From NCBI RefSeq assembly GCF_001545075.1, contig NZ_FCOB02000010.1, positions 155,834 to 219,833 of the forward strand: DNA of 64,000 nucleotides. Reading direction: 5' to 3'. The DNA is from Caballeronia ptereochthonis. GTDB taxonomy: Bacteria; Pseudomonadota; Gammaproteobacteria; Burkholderiales; Burkholderiaceae. Below are positions 7,085 through 16,728 of the stretch, one piece after another (position 1 is the stretch's first letter; each line of letters starts with the position of its first letter). The translations under genes were made by a program, and so were the position numbers. The notes under the pieces are model-generated. The model saw only the letters and a list, made by a program, of their open reading frames with translations. It was not told the DNA's origin and did not search any database.

Positions 7085-7986
7085 ATGGATAGGCGTCTTA
7101 CGCAAGTCGAGTTCGGTGCGCAACGAGTCGAGGTCATAGAGGGTGGGTACTACGACCGCTACCGCATGAACCCGAACCTCGACGAAGTGGCCCGCGATCC
7201 GGCGGCGGGAAACATCGATTTTTTTCGCAGAATTCCGAAGCAGCAAGTCGCCTCGCGCGTGGGGCCGACGTGGGCACCAAACTTCTACTATCGTGCGAGC
7301 AGCATTCAACTGCTGCTTCTCGCACCGCTGGAGCGGCTTCGGGCCACCGTTCCGGTACCGCTCGAGCCCTTGCATGCGGTACCGGGACGCGGACTCGTTG
7401 CGCTCACTTTTTTTCGTATGCTGTCTGCGATAACGACCCATACGACGAAGTGTCCGTTGCAGTGGTGATTCGCCGGCCCAGTGCGCATGGATCGCATACT
7501 TTGGAACTGTTCGACTCGGTTCGCCGGCGCAATTTCTGCGCGCATGTGCTGGCGCTTCCTGTCACGACCGAAATCGCGAGAGTGCGTGGTGTTTATGGTT
7601 ATCAGCTACCGAAGTGGCTTGCGGAGATCGACGTGAGCATCGAGTCTGATGTGACAGCGAGCATATCCGCATTGGGCGGAAAGCCAGATCTGTCTGTCAA
7701 TGCCCCGCTTCCCGCCCTGCGTACGGTCGCGCCGCAATCGCACTTGGGTACCACGACGATGATCAACCGCATCGACGGCGAGTGGCATCAGACGCTGGTG
7801 CAGACAAATACGCTGACTTACGCCGAACGCTTTCTGCCGCGCAACGTTTCGTTGTTGCGTCATGGCGGCCCGCTCAGTCAACTACTGGATGGTCTCGGCG
7901 CCACGACCATACTGCGCCTGGATATTGTCAAGGATGCGCAAATCGTGCTGAACATGCCGACGCCGCTTGAAGCATCTAGGTCATGA
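7085..7986 (+). pseudogene. Acetoacetate decarboxylase-family gene with a frameshift at a T7 run
   Basis: Two overlapping frames together make one ADC-like protein of about 300 residues. The first frame (ATG 7085, MDRRLTQVEFGAQRVEV...VALTFF) ends in a T7 run at 7408-7414. The second frame continues at once as SYAVCDNDPYDEVSVAVV and includes GVYGYQLPKWLAEID, matching the ADC motif whose lysine forms the Schiff base. A -1 shift (or one extra T in RNA) on TTTTTTT joins them; without it, translation adds 17 unrelated residues and stops at 7468. The distal part shows conserved-looking sequence to its end, so this may be a recent mutation, a sequencing error or genuine slippage. It overlaps the next MerR gene by 4 nt (ATGA). 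Confidence 0.75.
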
Positions 7987-8438
7987 GGATCGGCGAACTC
8001 TCCGAGCGCACCGGTATCGCCTGTTCCCGGATACGGTTCTACGAACGTATCGGTCTGTTGAAAGCGGTCACGCGTCAACCGAACGGATACAGAACTTATC
8101 CGCCGGAGGCTGAGTTCGCGCTTGACCTGATAACGGCAGCGCAGCAAGCCGGCTTTAGCCTCGACGAAATCGGCACGTTGCTGCCACCGGATCTGACGTG
8201 CTGGGAACACGGACTCCTGCTCGATAGACTGCGCCAGAAGGTCCTGGAAATCGAGGCACTTGAAGCGCGGATGGCGCAAAGCAAGGCGCATCTCTTGTCG
8301 CTGGTCGGTCAGATTGAGGGCAAGCCTCGAGGAATGGACTGCGCGACGAATGCAAGACGTGTCCTCACGCAAATGCGGAAGGGTATGGCCGCGGGCAGGC
8401 CGCCCACCGGCCGCTCCATGAAGAGCAAGCCTCAGTAA
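7983..8438 (+). CDS. MerR-family transcriptional regulator (second copy)
   Basis: The 151-residue paralogue of the regulator at 6498-6953 starts MRIGELSERTGIACSRIRFYERIGLLKAVTRQPNGYRTY. It carries the same winged helix, dimerisation helix (about residues 80-115) and a basic tail. Its ATG overlaps the stop of the ADC-like gene (ATGA), so translation is coupled; a frameshift upstream that stops ribosomes at 7468 would also reduce its expression. It may control its own operon through the promoter at 6988-7018, or share targets with the first copy. Confidence 0.88.
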   Translation: MRIGELSERTGIACSRIRFYERIGLLKAVTRQPNGYRTYPPEAEFALDLITAAQQAGFSLDEIGTLLPPDLTCWEHGLLLDRLRQKVLEIEALEARMAQSKAHLLSLVGQIEGKPRGMDCATNARRVLTQMRKGMAAGRPPTGRSMKSKPQ

Positions 8439-8519
8439 CCGTGGAAGACGGGAGAAACGATCTGTGTTTTATTAACCAGGTTGACAGTGTCGACGCCGAT
8501 CTGGTCCAGGAGCAAGACG

Positions 8520-9992
8520 ATGAATGCATATGCTGAGCCGCCCCCGACCCGCTGCCTGACGAGCGTGCTCGATCAGCAAAGAAAAGCTTTTCTCAGCGAG
8601 CCGACACCGGATGTCGCGACACGCAGGACGCATTTGGCGAGATTGCGCCACGCTGTCCTCGCTTACCGCAGGGAAATGGAGACTGCGATAAGCGCCGACT
8701 TTGGGAACCGCTCACGACACGAAACGGGCATCATGGAACTGGTGAGCGTCATTCAGGCGATCGACTATCTGTCTCGCAAGCTGTCGCGCTTCATGAAACG
8801 TGAGCGGCGCCACGTAAGCTTCATCTACCAAGCTGGCCGAGCGTACGTGGAATATCAGCCGAAGGGCGTCATCGGCATCATGGCGCCATGGAACTATCCC
8901 ATCGCACTGACCATGATTCCACTGGCAACGGCCATCGCGGCTGGAAACCGGGTGATGCTGAAGCCGTCAGAACTGACTCGACGCACGAGCGAGGTGATCC
9001 ACCGGATGCTGTCGGAGATCTTCGCGCCGGAAGAGGTCGCGGTAGTGCTTGGTGGTCCGGAGGTCGGTGCCGACTTCAGCCACCTTGCGTTCGATCATTT
9101 GCTTTTCACCGGCAGCACGCAGGTCGGAAAGAAGGTCATGGAGGCGGCAAGCAAGCATCTCGTACCTGTGACGCTGGAATTAGGCGGAAAGAGTCCCGTC
9201 ATCGTATCCCGCGGTCACATCAACCAACGGACCTTGAATAGCATCGTATTCGGGAAGCTATCCAATGGCGGTCAAACATGCGTGGCACCAGATTACGCGC
9301 TAGTTCACGAGGACGATCTCGATCGGTTTGTCCAGGCATACACGAACACCGTTGCCCGCTTCTATCCGGACGGGCCGACAAGCGACGATTACACGTCCAT
9401 CGTGACCGACGGGCACTATGCCCGGCTTCTCAACCTCATTGGCGATGCCAGGCGGAAGGGGGCGAAGGTAATCGAGGGCGGGGTGACGCCTGAAAGGGCC
9501 GCAACGCGCACCCGGACCATCCCCCCGATCCTTATCACCGAGGCAAACGACGAGATGAAGGTCATGCAGGAAGAAATCTTTGGGCCGATTCTGCCTGTCC
9601 GCACTTATCGCACCATTGATGAAGTCATCGACTACGTGAACGCCCGACCTCGGCCGCTCGCCCTTTACTACTTCGGATCAGACATCGTTGAGCGCGACGC
9701 TGTGCTGATGCGAACTACTTCTGGCAACGTCGGCGTGAACAATACGATCATGCACGTGGCCCAGGACGACCTCCCTTTCGGTGGCATCGGTCCAAGCGGA
9801 ATGGGCGCCTATCACGGTATTGAGGGATTTCGGGCAATGAGCCACGCCAAAGGCGTGTTTGTCCAAGGTCACTGGAGCCTGGCAAGGTTGCTTCACGCTC
9901 CCTTCGGAAAACTGGCCGAGTTCGCACTCGCAACAACATTGCGAAGGCCGGGCAAGAATGTTGGAGACCGCAACTTCGTTTTAGGGCGTTAG
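8520..9992 (+). CDS. Aldehyde dehydrogenase, coniferyl-aldehyde-dehydrogenase type
   Basis: The protein is a 490-residue NAD(P)-dependent aldehyde dehydrogenase. It shows PWNYPIALTMIPLATAIAAGN, the ELGGKSP glutamate motif, and the nucleophile in GKLSNGGQTCVAPDY, whose wording is typical of the coniferyl/aryl aldehyde dehydrogenase subgroup. ATG 8520 has AGGAG about 9 nt upstream, which beats the earlier in-frame GTG at 8481. It follows the second MerR gene by 81 nt and is probably part of the same stress or aromatic-aldehyde response group as the OYE and hydrolase genes. The C-terminal ~40 residues suggest membrane-peripheral character, seen in related enzymes, but this is not certain. Confidence 0.88.
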   Translation: MNAYAEPPPTRCLTSVLDQQRKAFLSEPTPDVATRRTHLARLRHAVLAYRREMETAISADFGNRSRHETGIMELVSVIQAIDYLSRKLSRFMKRERRHVSFIYQAGRAYVEYQPKGVIGIMAPWNYPIALTMIPLATAIAAGNRVMLKPSELTRRTSEVIHRMLSEIFAPEEVAVVLGGPEVGADFSHLAFDHLLFTGSTQVGKKVMEAASKHLVPVTLELGGKSPVIVSRGHINQRTLNSIVFGKLSNGGQTCVAPDYALVHEDDLDRFVQAYTNTVARFYPDGPTSDDYTSIVTDGHYARLLNLIGDARRKGAKVIEGGVTPERAATRTRTIPPILITEANDEMKVMQEEIFGPILPVRTYRTIDEVIDYVNARPRPLALYYFGSDIVERDAVLMRTTSGNVGVNNTIMHVAQDDLPFGGIGPSGMGAYHGIEGFRAMSHAKGVFVQGHWSLARLLHAPFGKLAEFALATTLRRPGKNVGDRNFVLGR

Positions 9993-10148
9993 TCGCCGCG
10001 ACGGGTGGGCTTGCTCAATACCTCCGCATATCCATGAAGCATCCGACCCGGGGGCGGTTCTCCAAACCACAGTGACCAGAATGGCTGCTTCTGAGGGTAA
10101 GGAGCCTCCGAAAAATCGACGAACGTACCGAACGGTTAAAATAAGACA

Positions 10149-10643
10149 CTAAGCTCGATTTGCCATCAGCAGTAGCGTTTCGCCATCCTGCACGACATCC
10201 CCACGTTGATTCAGCACGCTCAGCTTGAGCGTTGCGATTCCCCGGTCGATGCGTTTCGTCACGCGCTTGCCGACGACTTCGATGTCGACCTGAATCCGGT
10301 CGCCAATCAGAAGCGGCGCCCGGAACGACCAGTTCCAGCTCAATGTCGCAAGTGCGCTCATGCGGACCGGAGAGCGCGTCTTCAGGCCGTCGGTGAGTGC
10401 CAGGCCAAGCAGTCCGTGCGCGATCCGGCCGGGAAATCCCGCCTGCTGCGCGGCGACGTCGTCGAGATGGATGTCGTACATGTCGCCCGAGACGCCGGCG
10501 AAATTGACGATGTGCGCTTCCGTCACCGTCATGCCGGACGTGGCGAAATGATCTCCTATCTCGATGTCATTCAGGTCATACATGCCCGGCGCAAGCAAAC
10601 GGCCCCGCCGTACGGAGTGACCATCGTTCTGTAATTGCGTCAT
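10149..10643 (-). CDS. MaoC-family dehydratase (cluster A)
   Basis: The 164-residue hotdog protein has the (R)-hydratase pattern: VTEAHIVNFAGVSGDMYDIHLDD with catalytic Asp/His, then GFPGRIAHGLLGLAL. It is predicted to hydrate an enoyl-CoA or dehydrate a hydroxyacyl-CoA. ATG 10643 has AGGAGAGAGG just upstream. It is the last gene of minus-strand cluster A and is clearly paralogous to the cluster B MaoC at 28164-28628 (shared TSG, FAG-SGD, GFPGR-AHGLL and LLIGDRIQ blocks). Confidence 0.88.
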   Translation of the reverse strand: MTQLQNDGHSVRRGRLLAPGMYDLNDIEIGDHFATSGMTVTEAHIVNFAGVSGDMYDIHLDDVAAQQAGFPGRIAHGLLGLALTDGLKTRSPVRMSALATLSWNWSFRAPLLIGDRIQVDIEVVGKRVTKRIDRGIATLKLSVLNQRGDVVQDGETLLLMANRA

Positions 10644-10681
10644 GTTCCTCTCTCCTTGTGCCTGTCTCGATTCAACCGCCT

Positions 10682-11533
10682 TCAACAAACCAATTGCAAC
10701 CTCTGCGCGCACACCGACAGCAGTTCGTCCGGCTGCACCTTCCACCAACGGTCACGTGAAAACAACTCGACTTCCACCATGCCGTCATATCCGGCTTCCT
10801 CCATCCGGTGACGAAAGTGCTTCAGATCCACGACGCCATCGCCCATCATGCCGCGGTCCATCAACATGTCTTTCGTGTCAGCGAGCCAGTCTGAGACGTG
10901 ATAAGCCAGTATCCGACGCGCTCGGCCAGCATCGACGATGGACTCGGACAGCAGCGGGTCCCACCAACAGTGATAGATATCGATGGCGATACCCAGAATC
11001 GACGGATCGTCCGGCGCGATCGCCTCGCACAGCGCGAGCGCCTGGCCAATCGTGTTGACGACCGAACGGTCCGCCGCATACATCGGATGCAAAGGTTCGA
11101 TCGCGAGCGCAATCCGCAGCTTCCGGGCCTCTGCGAGCAACTGAGCAATGCCCTCCTCGACCTGCGTTCGCGCGCCAGCGAGATCGCGCGAGCCCGCACT
11201 CACGCCGCCCACGACCATCACGAAACAGCGCGCATCGACTTCCGCCGCGTCGTGCAGCGCCTTGATGTTGTTGTCGATGCTCGCGCGCCGCTCCGCGTTC
11301 GTCGCGCCGGTCAGATAAGTCGAGCGGCAGTAACCGCTTACCGTGAGTTGCAGCGCCCGAAGCTGACGCGCCACGGCGGACGCCCCGATCGCCTCGACCT
11401 CATGCCGCCACGGCGCCACACCGCCGAACCCCGCACGCGCTATGCGGTCCAGCGTGACATCGAGCGGCTCGCGATGCCCGAGCGTCGCGGTGTTGATCGC
11501 GCACCGATGCAGCCTGTTCTCGAGAGATTCCAT
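10682..11533 (-). CDS. Sugar phosphate isomerase/epimerase (AP endonuclease 2-like TIM barrel)
   Basis: This 283-residue protein has the xylose-isomerase-like barrel pattern, including the glutamate in LAIEPLHPMYA, GIAIDIYHCWWDP, and AYHVSDW, which supply metal and acid-base ligands in this superfamily. The substrate cannot be told from sequence; relatives act on keto-sugars, inosose or hydroxypyruvate. It is the only cluster A enzyme with no counterpart in cluster B, where a Gfo/Idh oxidoreductase and an aldo-keto reductase appear instead. It lies 20 nt after the DUF993 gene and 38 nt before the MaoC gene. Confidence 0.82.
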   Translation of the reverse strand: MESLENRLHRCAINTATLGHREPLDVTLDRIARAGFGGVAPWRHEVEAIGASAVARQLRALQLTVSGYCRSTYLTGATNAERRASIDNNIKALHDAAEVDARCFVMVVGGVSAGSRDLAGARTQVEEGIAQLLAEARKLRIALAIEPLHPMYAADRSVVNTIGQALALCEAIAPDDPSILGIAIDIYHCWWDPLLSESIVDAGRARRILAYHVSDWLADTKDMLMDRGMMGDGVVDLKHFRHRMEEAGYDGMVEVELFSRDRWWKVQPDELLSVCAQRLQLVC

Positions 11534-11553
11534 TCAGGTCTCCTCGTTGCTGG

Positions 11554-12711
11554 TCATCGCCCGAACGTTTGCATGACGAGCCGCATGCGCTGCACCGCGA
11601 GATCGGGATCGCGCAGCAGATTCGCCCTATCGGCAAGGCGGAAGACCTCCGCCAGATAAAGCGGAGGACGCGCACCGTGATGACCGCCGGGCATGAAGAA
11701 ATGCGGCTGAAATCCGTTCAGGTACGCGAGAAAAACCACGCCCGTCTTGTAGTACTGTGTCGGCGCGCGAAAGATGTGACGCGAGAGCGCCACGGTGGGC
11801 TGCAATACGCGCTCGTAGCGTGCGAGATCGCCGGCGGCAAGTGCGGCAAGCGCCTGAGAAGCGGCCGGTGCGATCGCATCGAATATGCCAAGCAGCGCGT
11901 GCGAATAGCCTTGCTCATCGCCCTTGATGAGCGACGGGTAGTTGAAATCGTCGCCGGTGTACATCCTGACGCCTTCTGGCAGGCGGCGTCGGAAGGCAAT
12001 CTCCCTGGCATCGTCGAGCAACGATATCTTGATGCCGTCGATCTTGCGCGCGTTCTCCTCGATGACGGCGAAGCACGCGTCGGCTGCTTCGTCGAGATTG
12101 TCGCTGCCCCAGTAGCCTTTAAGTTCCGGATCGAACATGTCGCCGAGCCAGTGCAGTATCACGGGCTTTTCGCACATCGCGAGCACCTCGCGGTACACGC
12201 GCAGATAGTCGTCGTGATGCCGGGCCACGCGGGCCAGCGCGCGGCTTGCCATCAGGATCACCTGACTGCCGGTTCGCTGAATCGCTTCGAGTTGCATGGC
12301 ATAGGCGCGGATGACGTCGTCGCACGAAGAGGCCTGATGCGCGGGCAGATGATCGGTGCCGCAGCCCGACGCGATTCGCGCACCGGGCAGATCGCGCGTT
12401 TCGTGCATCGTGCGCTCGACGAGTTCGCGCGCGGTCTCCCACGTGAGGCCCATGCCGCGCTGCGCGGTATCCATCGCTTCGGCGATGCCGAGCCCCTGGC
12501 CGATCAGATAACGCCGGTATTCGATGGTGCGCGCCCAGTCGAGCGCGGCCGGCTGGTTCAGCTCGCCGCTCTGAAACGGATCGGCCACGACGTGCGCCGC
12601 CGAATACGCGATGCGGTTGAAGGGCGCACCCGCCGGCGCGCCGCTGATCGGGTCGCCTTTGAGCGTGTAGTTTTCGAACGCGCCGGAAGCGGTCGGAAGA
12701 ACGATATGCAT
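11554..12711 (-). CDS. DUF993 / dihydrodipicolinate-synthase-like protein (cluster A)
   Basis: The 385-residue protein belongs to a poorly characterised aldolase-like family related to dihydrodipicolinate synthases. Lys228 in the DGIKISLLD strand fits the Schiff-base lysine of class I aldolases, and YTGDDFNYPSLIKGDEQGYS resembles the phosphate-site loop of that fold. ATG 12711 (MHIVLPTASG) is chosen; a longer open frame upstream reads into the AroE-like gene and has no family similarity. It is closely paralogous to 25382-26548: both share EAMDTAQRGMGL, ILMASRALARVAR and LHWLGDMFDP. Probable role: retro-aldol cleavage or dehydration of a keto acid; substrate unknown. Confidence 0.85.
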   Translation of the reverse strand: MHIVLPTASGAFENYTLKGDPISGAPAGAPFNRIAYSAAHVVADPFQSGELNQPAALDWARTIEYRRYLIGQGLGIAEAMDTAQRGMGLTWETARELVERTMHETRDLPGARIASGCGTDHLPAHQASSCDDVIRAYAMQLEAIQRTGSQVILMASRALARVARHHDDYLRVYREVLAMCEKPVILHWLGDMFDPELKGYWGSDNLDEAADACFAVIEENARKIDGIKISLLDDAREIAFRRRLPEGVRMYTGDDFNYPSLIKGDEQGYSHALLGIFDAIAPAASQALAALAAGDLARYERVLQPTVALSRHIFRAPTQYYKTGVVFLAYLNGFQPHFFMPGGHHGARPPLYLAEVFRLADRANLLRDPDLAVQRMRLVMQTFGR

Positions 12712-12749
12712 GGTAGTGAAGGCGAAAGGTGTCGGTCGCGCGGCGTCGC

Positions 12750-13607
12750 TCAGACGCGCGCGTCGGAAAAGCAGGAAAACGATGCGGGCATGTCGAGGCC
12801 GAAGAAATCCGCGAACGCCGCGAGTTGTCCTTCGATCATCGGCCGTCCGTTGGTCGCGCGGCAGCCGCACTGCCGCGCGTGTTTCAGGAGCGGAGTTTCG
12901 GCGGGCGTCATGATGATGTCGACGACCTGCAACGCGGCCGGAAACGCTCCGAAGGAAGCCGGCATGCCGTCGCCCGGCTTCATTCCGACGGGCGAGCAGT
13001 TGACGAGCAGGTCCGCGCCCGCGACGTTGGCCGGATCGACATCGACCTTCGCCGCACGGCGGGGGTAGAAGTGATTCAGGCGCGCCGACAGCTGCTCGGG
13101 CAACTCGCGTTGTGGATCGCTCAGCGCAATGCTTGCCGCGCCCGCCTCCGCCAGCGCATGTGCCACGGCCGCGCCGGCGCCGCCCGCGCCGAGCTGCTTC
13201 ACGTGCTTGCCGCGCACGGCGAAGCCGAGCCGCGTCAGTCCGTGCACGAGGCCGGTGCCGTCGAACATGTCGCCGAACCACGTTCCATCCGGCTGTTGCC
13301 TCATCACGTTGATCGCCCCGACGCGGCGAGCCGTGTCCGACATCGCGTCGACCATCGACATCGCCCGGACCTTGTGCGGCACGGTGACGACAAGGCCGTC
13401 GAGGTTGTCCAGCGCCTGTAGCCCGGCGACGGTCGGCTCGAACACGTTCACCGGCACATCGAACGGCAGGCAGACCGCGTTGACGCCGCCGGCGTCGAAC
13501 AGCGCATTCATCAGTTGCGGCGTCTTCACCTGGGTCACCGGATTGCCGACGATGCCAAAGAGCCGCGTGAATCCGTCGATGCGATCGGCGTGTGGTTCGC
13601 GCCTCAC
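12750..13607 (-). CDS. Shikimate dehydrogenase-like (AroE-family) oxidoreductase (cluster A)
   Basis: This 285-residue NAD(P)-dependent dehydrogenase has an AroE-like layout: an N-terminal substrate domain with VVTVPHK (catalytic lysine), VGAIN, then Rossmann GAGGAGAAVAHAL, and NCSPVGM. Substrate-site residues differ from canonical AroE (TPQLMNALF where SP..HN is usual), so a catabolic substrate is likely rather than shikimate biosynthesis. The GTG start at 13607 overlaps the CoA-transferase stop (GTGA), indicating translational coupling. It is paralogous to 19630-20445 in cluster B. Confidence 0.83.
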   Translation of the reverse strand: MRREPHADRIDGFTRLFGIVGNPVTQVKTPQLMNALFDAGGVNAVCLPFDVPVNVFEPTVAGLQALDNLDGLVVTVPHKVRAMSMVDAMSDTARRVGAINVMRQQPDGTWFGDMFDGTGLVHGLTRLGFAVRGKHVKQLGAGGAGAAVAHALAEAGAASIALSDPQRELPEQLSARLNHFYPRRAAKVDVDPANVAGADLLVNCSPVGMKPGDGMPASFGAFPAALQVVDIIMTPAETPLLKHARQCGCRATNGRPMIEGQLAAFADFFGLDMPASFSCFSDARV

Positions 13608-15208
13608 GGCTGACGCTCCACGAGCGCAGCCAGACGCGGATGCCGCGGCCAGCCCTGCGACGCCATGTCGGCGTCGAGGCCCATCGGCTCGGGACGGAAC
13701 AGACGCGCGTCCATCAGCTTGAGATCCGACGAGATGACCGGCCGGAACGCCATGTGTTCGAGCACGTCGCGTTCGAGATCGATGCCGGGCGCGATTTCGA
13801 TCAGTTCCAGCGCGCCGTCGATGGCGCGGAACACCGCCCGTTCCGTGACAAAGAGCGTGGTCTGATTGCGCTCCCGGGCGTAAGGCCCGCTATACGACAC
13901 CTGCTGCAGTTTCGATACGAACTTGCGGTGCGCGCCCTCCTTAAGGATCTGAAGTCTGTCGCCTTCACACGCCACCTGCAGGCTGCCTGCCGTGAACGTG
14001 CCCCCGAAGACCATCTTGCGAGCGTTCTGGCTGATGTTGACGAAGCCGCCCACGCCGATGAGCTTGTTCGCGAAGCGGCTGATATTGACGCTGCCCTGCG
14101 CGTCGATCTCCACGGCAGAGAGAAACGCGATGTCGATGCCCCCGCCATCGTAGAAATCGAACTGGTACGGCATGTCGACGATCGCGCTGTAATTGCGCGC
14201 GGCGCCGGCATCGAGTCCGGCGGCGGGCGCGCCGCCGATCAGCCCCTGCTCGTTGGTGAGGACGATGTGATGCAGCACGTCCTCTTCGGCGGCGACCAGC
14301 CCGATGCCCGTGCAGACACCCGAGCCCACGTTGCAGACCGCGCCGACGCGCAGTTCCATCGCGAGACGCCGCGCGATGATCTTGCGTTCGTCGAGCGGCA
14401 GGCGCGGAAAGCCGCCGAGCGGAATACGCATCTCGCCTGTAAACGCCGGGTCATAGGCCGTTTGATACGTCACCGGCTGATCGGCCTGGACAACCACCGC
14501 GTCGACGAGCATGCCGGGAATCTTCACCGACTTGGCGGGCAAGGTGCCACGCTTCGCGAGCCGCTTGACCTGCACGATCACGAGGCCGCCGTTGCGCTTG
14601 GTCGCCTGCGCCATCGAGAGCATGTCGCCGAACACGGCCTCGTGCTCCATCGATACGTTGCCGTCCTCGTCCGAAGTCGTTCCGCGCAGGAACGCGACGT
14701 CCACTTCGAACGGCTTGTAGAACAGCCACTCGCGGCCTTCGAGCTCGATCAGGCTGACGAGCCTGTCGTCGCTCGGCGCACCCTGAAGGCCACCGTCGTT
14801 GCGTGGATCGACGAAGGTATGCAGTCCGACGTGACTGATGAGCCCCGGCCGGCCCGCGGCCATCTCACGCGTAAGCTGCGAGAGCGCGCCCTGCGGCAAT
14901 GTCCACGCTTCGATCTCCTTGTTCAGCGCCATTTGCGCGAGCGGCGGCGAATCGACCAGCGTGCCGCACACGACGCGCTTGAGAAGACCCGCATGCGCGA
15001 GACGGGACGCGCCGCGCTCGCCGCGATCGCCGAGACCGACCGGATGCACCGAGGTCAACTGACGCGGCTCGCCTTGCGCGAGAAAGCGCCGCTCCAGCGC
15101 CTCGATCAGCGCCTCCGGCACTGCGTGTCCGCTTCCCGATCCGCCGATCATCAAGGTGTCGCCATCTTTCAGCAGGGATGCAGCCTGGTCGGCGGTCAAA
15201 ATTTGCAT
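13604..15208 (-). CDS. Class I CoA-transferase, acetate/propionate CoA-transferase-like (cluster A)
   Basis: The 534-residue protein fuses the two halves of a type I CoA-transferase. The N-terminal half has GGSGSGHAVPEALIEALE; the C-terminal half carries the probable catalytic Glu320 in TNEQGLIGG and GGGIDIAFLSAVEID. It should transfer CoA from acetyl-CoA or a similar donor to the pathway acid. It is paralogous to 28630-30177, where the site reads IEQGSHNG. Its stop overlaps the AroE-like start, and it follows the MFS gene by 73 nt in the same direction. Confidence 0.88.
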   Translation of the reverse strand: MQILTADQAASLLKDGDTLMIGGSGSGHAVPEALIEALERRFLAQGEPRQLTSVHPVGLGDRGERGASRLAHAGLLKRVVCGTLVDSPPLAQMALNKEIEAWTLPQGALSQLTREMAAGRPGLISHVGLHTFVDPRNDGGLQGAPSDDRLVSLIELEGREWLFYKPFEVDVAFLRGTTSDEDGNVSMEHEAVFGDMLSMAQATKRNGGLVIVQVKRLAKRGTLPAKSVKIPGMLVDAVVVQADQPVTYQTAYDPAFTGEMRIPLGGFPRLPLDERKIIARRLAMELRVGAVCNVGSGVCTGIGLVAAEEDVLHHIVLTNEQGLIGGAPAAGLDAGAARNYSAIVDMPYQFDFYDGGGIDIAFLSAVEIDAQGSVNISRFANKLIGVGGFVNISQNARKMVFGGTFTAGSLQVACEGDRLQILKEGAHRKFVSKLQQVSYSGPYARERNQTTLFVTERAVFRAIDGALELIEIAPGIDLERDVLEHMAFRPVISSDLKLMDARLFRPEPMGLDADMASQGWPRHPRLAALVERQP

Positions 15209-15281
15209 GTTCTCTTCTCCGGTTCTGTCTGTTTATGCGTGCGCGATGCGCTTTGTCAGGCCATCGCGATCTTTCGAGGTC

Positions 15282-16625
15282 TCACACCGCCGAGCGCGGC
15301 TCCTGGAACACGGGATGATCGTCCCGATGGCGCGAGAGCTGCTTGCCGATCAGCGCCGCGATCAGGGTGAGCAGGCAGAAGACGGCCAGGAACATCATCA
15401 CGTAGGTAGGCTTGCCGTTCGCATAGGCGACGAGCGCCGTCGCGATGAACGGCGTCGGCCCGCCTATCAGCGCGCCGGAAAACTCGCGGCACATCGCGAT
15501 GCCGGAGAAGCGATACTGCGTCGGAAACAGATTCGACAGGAACGCGCCCTGCGCGCCGCACGTGCAACCCCAACTGATTCCGTAGACCGCGCTCATCGCG
15601 ATCGTGGCGAGCACGACGTCCTTCGAATCGATCGCATGGAACAGCGGCCACACGAGCGCGAGCGCGATCAGCGCGCCGGCCGCGAAAATGTTGCCGCTGC
15701 CGTACTTGTCGGCGAGCATGCCGCCGACGGGCGCGCAAAAGAGCGAGAAGCCCAGCGCGATGATCAGTACGAGGAGACTGTCCGACTTGGCCATGCCCAC
15801 CGTGTTGGTCATGTAGCTCAGCGCAAAGGTGTTGAGCACGTAGCTGAGCGCCTGATGGCCTCCCATCGCGAAGAAACCGCACAGCAGTTCGCGCCGGCTG
15901 TTGCGAAACAGGTCCGCGACGGGCACCTTCTCCGCTTTGGCCTTCTCACTTGCCTTCTCCATCGCGGCGACGTATTCGGGCGTTTCGTCGAGTTTCGAAC
16001 GGATGTAGATCGCGACGCCGAACAACGCGAGCGACAGGATGAACGGCACGCGCCACGCCCAGGTGAACAGGATGTCTTCCGGCACGTACGAGATCATCAA
16101 GAACGTCGCGATCGCGATCATCACGCCGAAATTGGTGGCGGCATTCGGAATCGATGTGAAGAACGCGCGCCGGCTCGGCGGCGTGTACTCGGCGATCAGC
16201 GTGATCGCGCCGGCCAATTCGGCGCCCGCGCCGAAGCCCTGCATCATGCGCAGCAGCACCAGCAGGATCGGCGCGAGCACGCCTACCTGCTGCCAGGTCG
16301 GCAATATCCCCAGCCCTACTGTGGCCGCGCCCATGATCGTCACGCAAAATACGAGAGCCGGCTTGCGGCCGTATTTATCGCCGATGTGGGAAATGACGAT
16401 GCCACCGAGCGGCCGGATGATGAAGCCCACCGCGAATGTCGCGAAAGCGGCTAGCGTGCCGGCCAGCGACGACAAGTGCGGAAAGAACAGCTTGTTGATG
16501 ATGAGGCCCGACGCCGCCGCATACAGCCCATAGTCATACCATTCGATGATGGTGCCGAGCGTTGACGCGAACACGGCGCGTCGGATGTTCCTGCGGTCTG
16601 CCTTCTGCGCGTGCGCTGCTTGCAT
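15282..16625 (-). CDS. MFS transporter, metabolite:H+ symporter (MHS/ShiA-KgtP) type
   Basis: The 447-residue protein has 12 predicted membrane segments. It shows TIIEWYDYGLYAAASG in helix 1, GDKYGRKPALVF in the 2-3 loop and QGFGAGAELAGA in helix 4, all hallmarks of the MHS family, which imports shikimate, 2-oxoglutarate, proline or other carboxylates with protons. ATG 16625 is preferred because AGGAGA precedes it; an earlier in-frame codon at 16664 lacks a good site. It is the likely importer for the cluster A substrate, replacing the TRAP system of cluster B. Confidence 0.9.
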   Translation of the reverse strand: MQAAHAQKADRRNIRRAVFASTLGTIIEWYDYGLYAAASGLIINKLFFPHLSSLAGTLAAFATFAVGFIIRPLGGIVISHIGDKYGRKPALVFCVTIMGAATVGLGILPTWQQVGVLAPILLVLLRMMQGFGAGAELAGAITLIAEYTPPSRRAFFTSIPNAATNFGVMIAIATFLMISYVPEDILFTWAWRVPFILSLALFGVAIYIRSKLDETPEYVAAMEKASEKAKAEKVPVADLFRNSRRELLCGFFAMGGHQALSYVLNTFALSYMTNTVGMAKSDSLLVLIIALGFSLFCAPVGGMLADKYGSGNIFAAGALIALALVWPLFHAIDSKDVVLATIAMSAVYGISWGCTCGAQGAFLSNLFPTQYRFSGIAMCREFSGALIGGPTPFIATALVAYANGKPTYVMMFLAVFCLLTLIAALIGKQLSRHRDDHPVFQEPRSAV

Positions 16626-16728
16626 GGCGCTGTCTCCTGCTTCTCTTTTGATTTTGCGCGACACCGCGTTGCTACGGTGTCCGTTGACGGAATCCGCTCG
16701 TCGCGAGCGGCTCGGCTGACTGGCTGAA

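Noticed and set aside
12712..13281. Long frame upstream of the cluster A DUF993 gene
   Set aside because: It is antisense-register sequence of the AroE-like gene, rich in Arg/Ala, with no motif.
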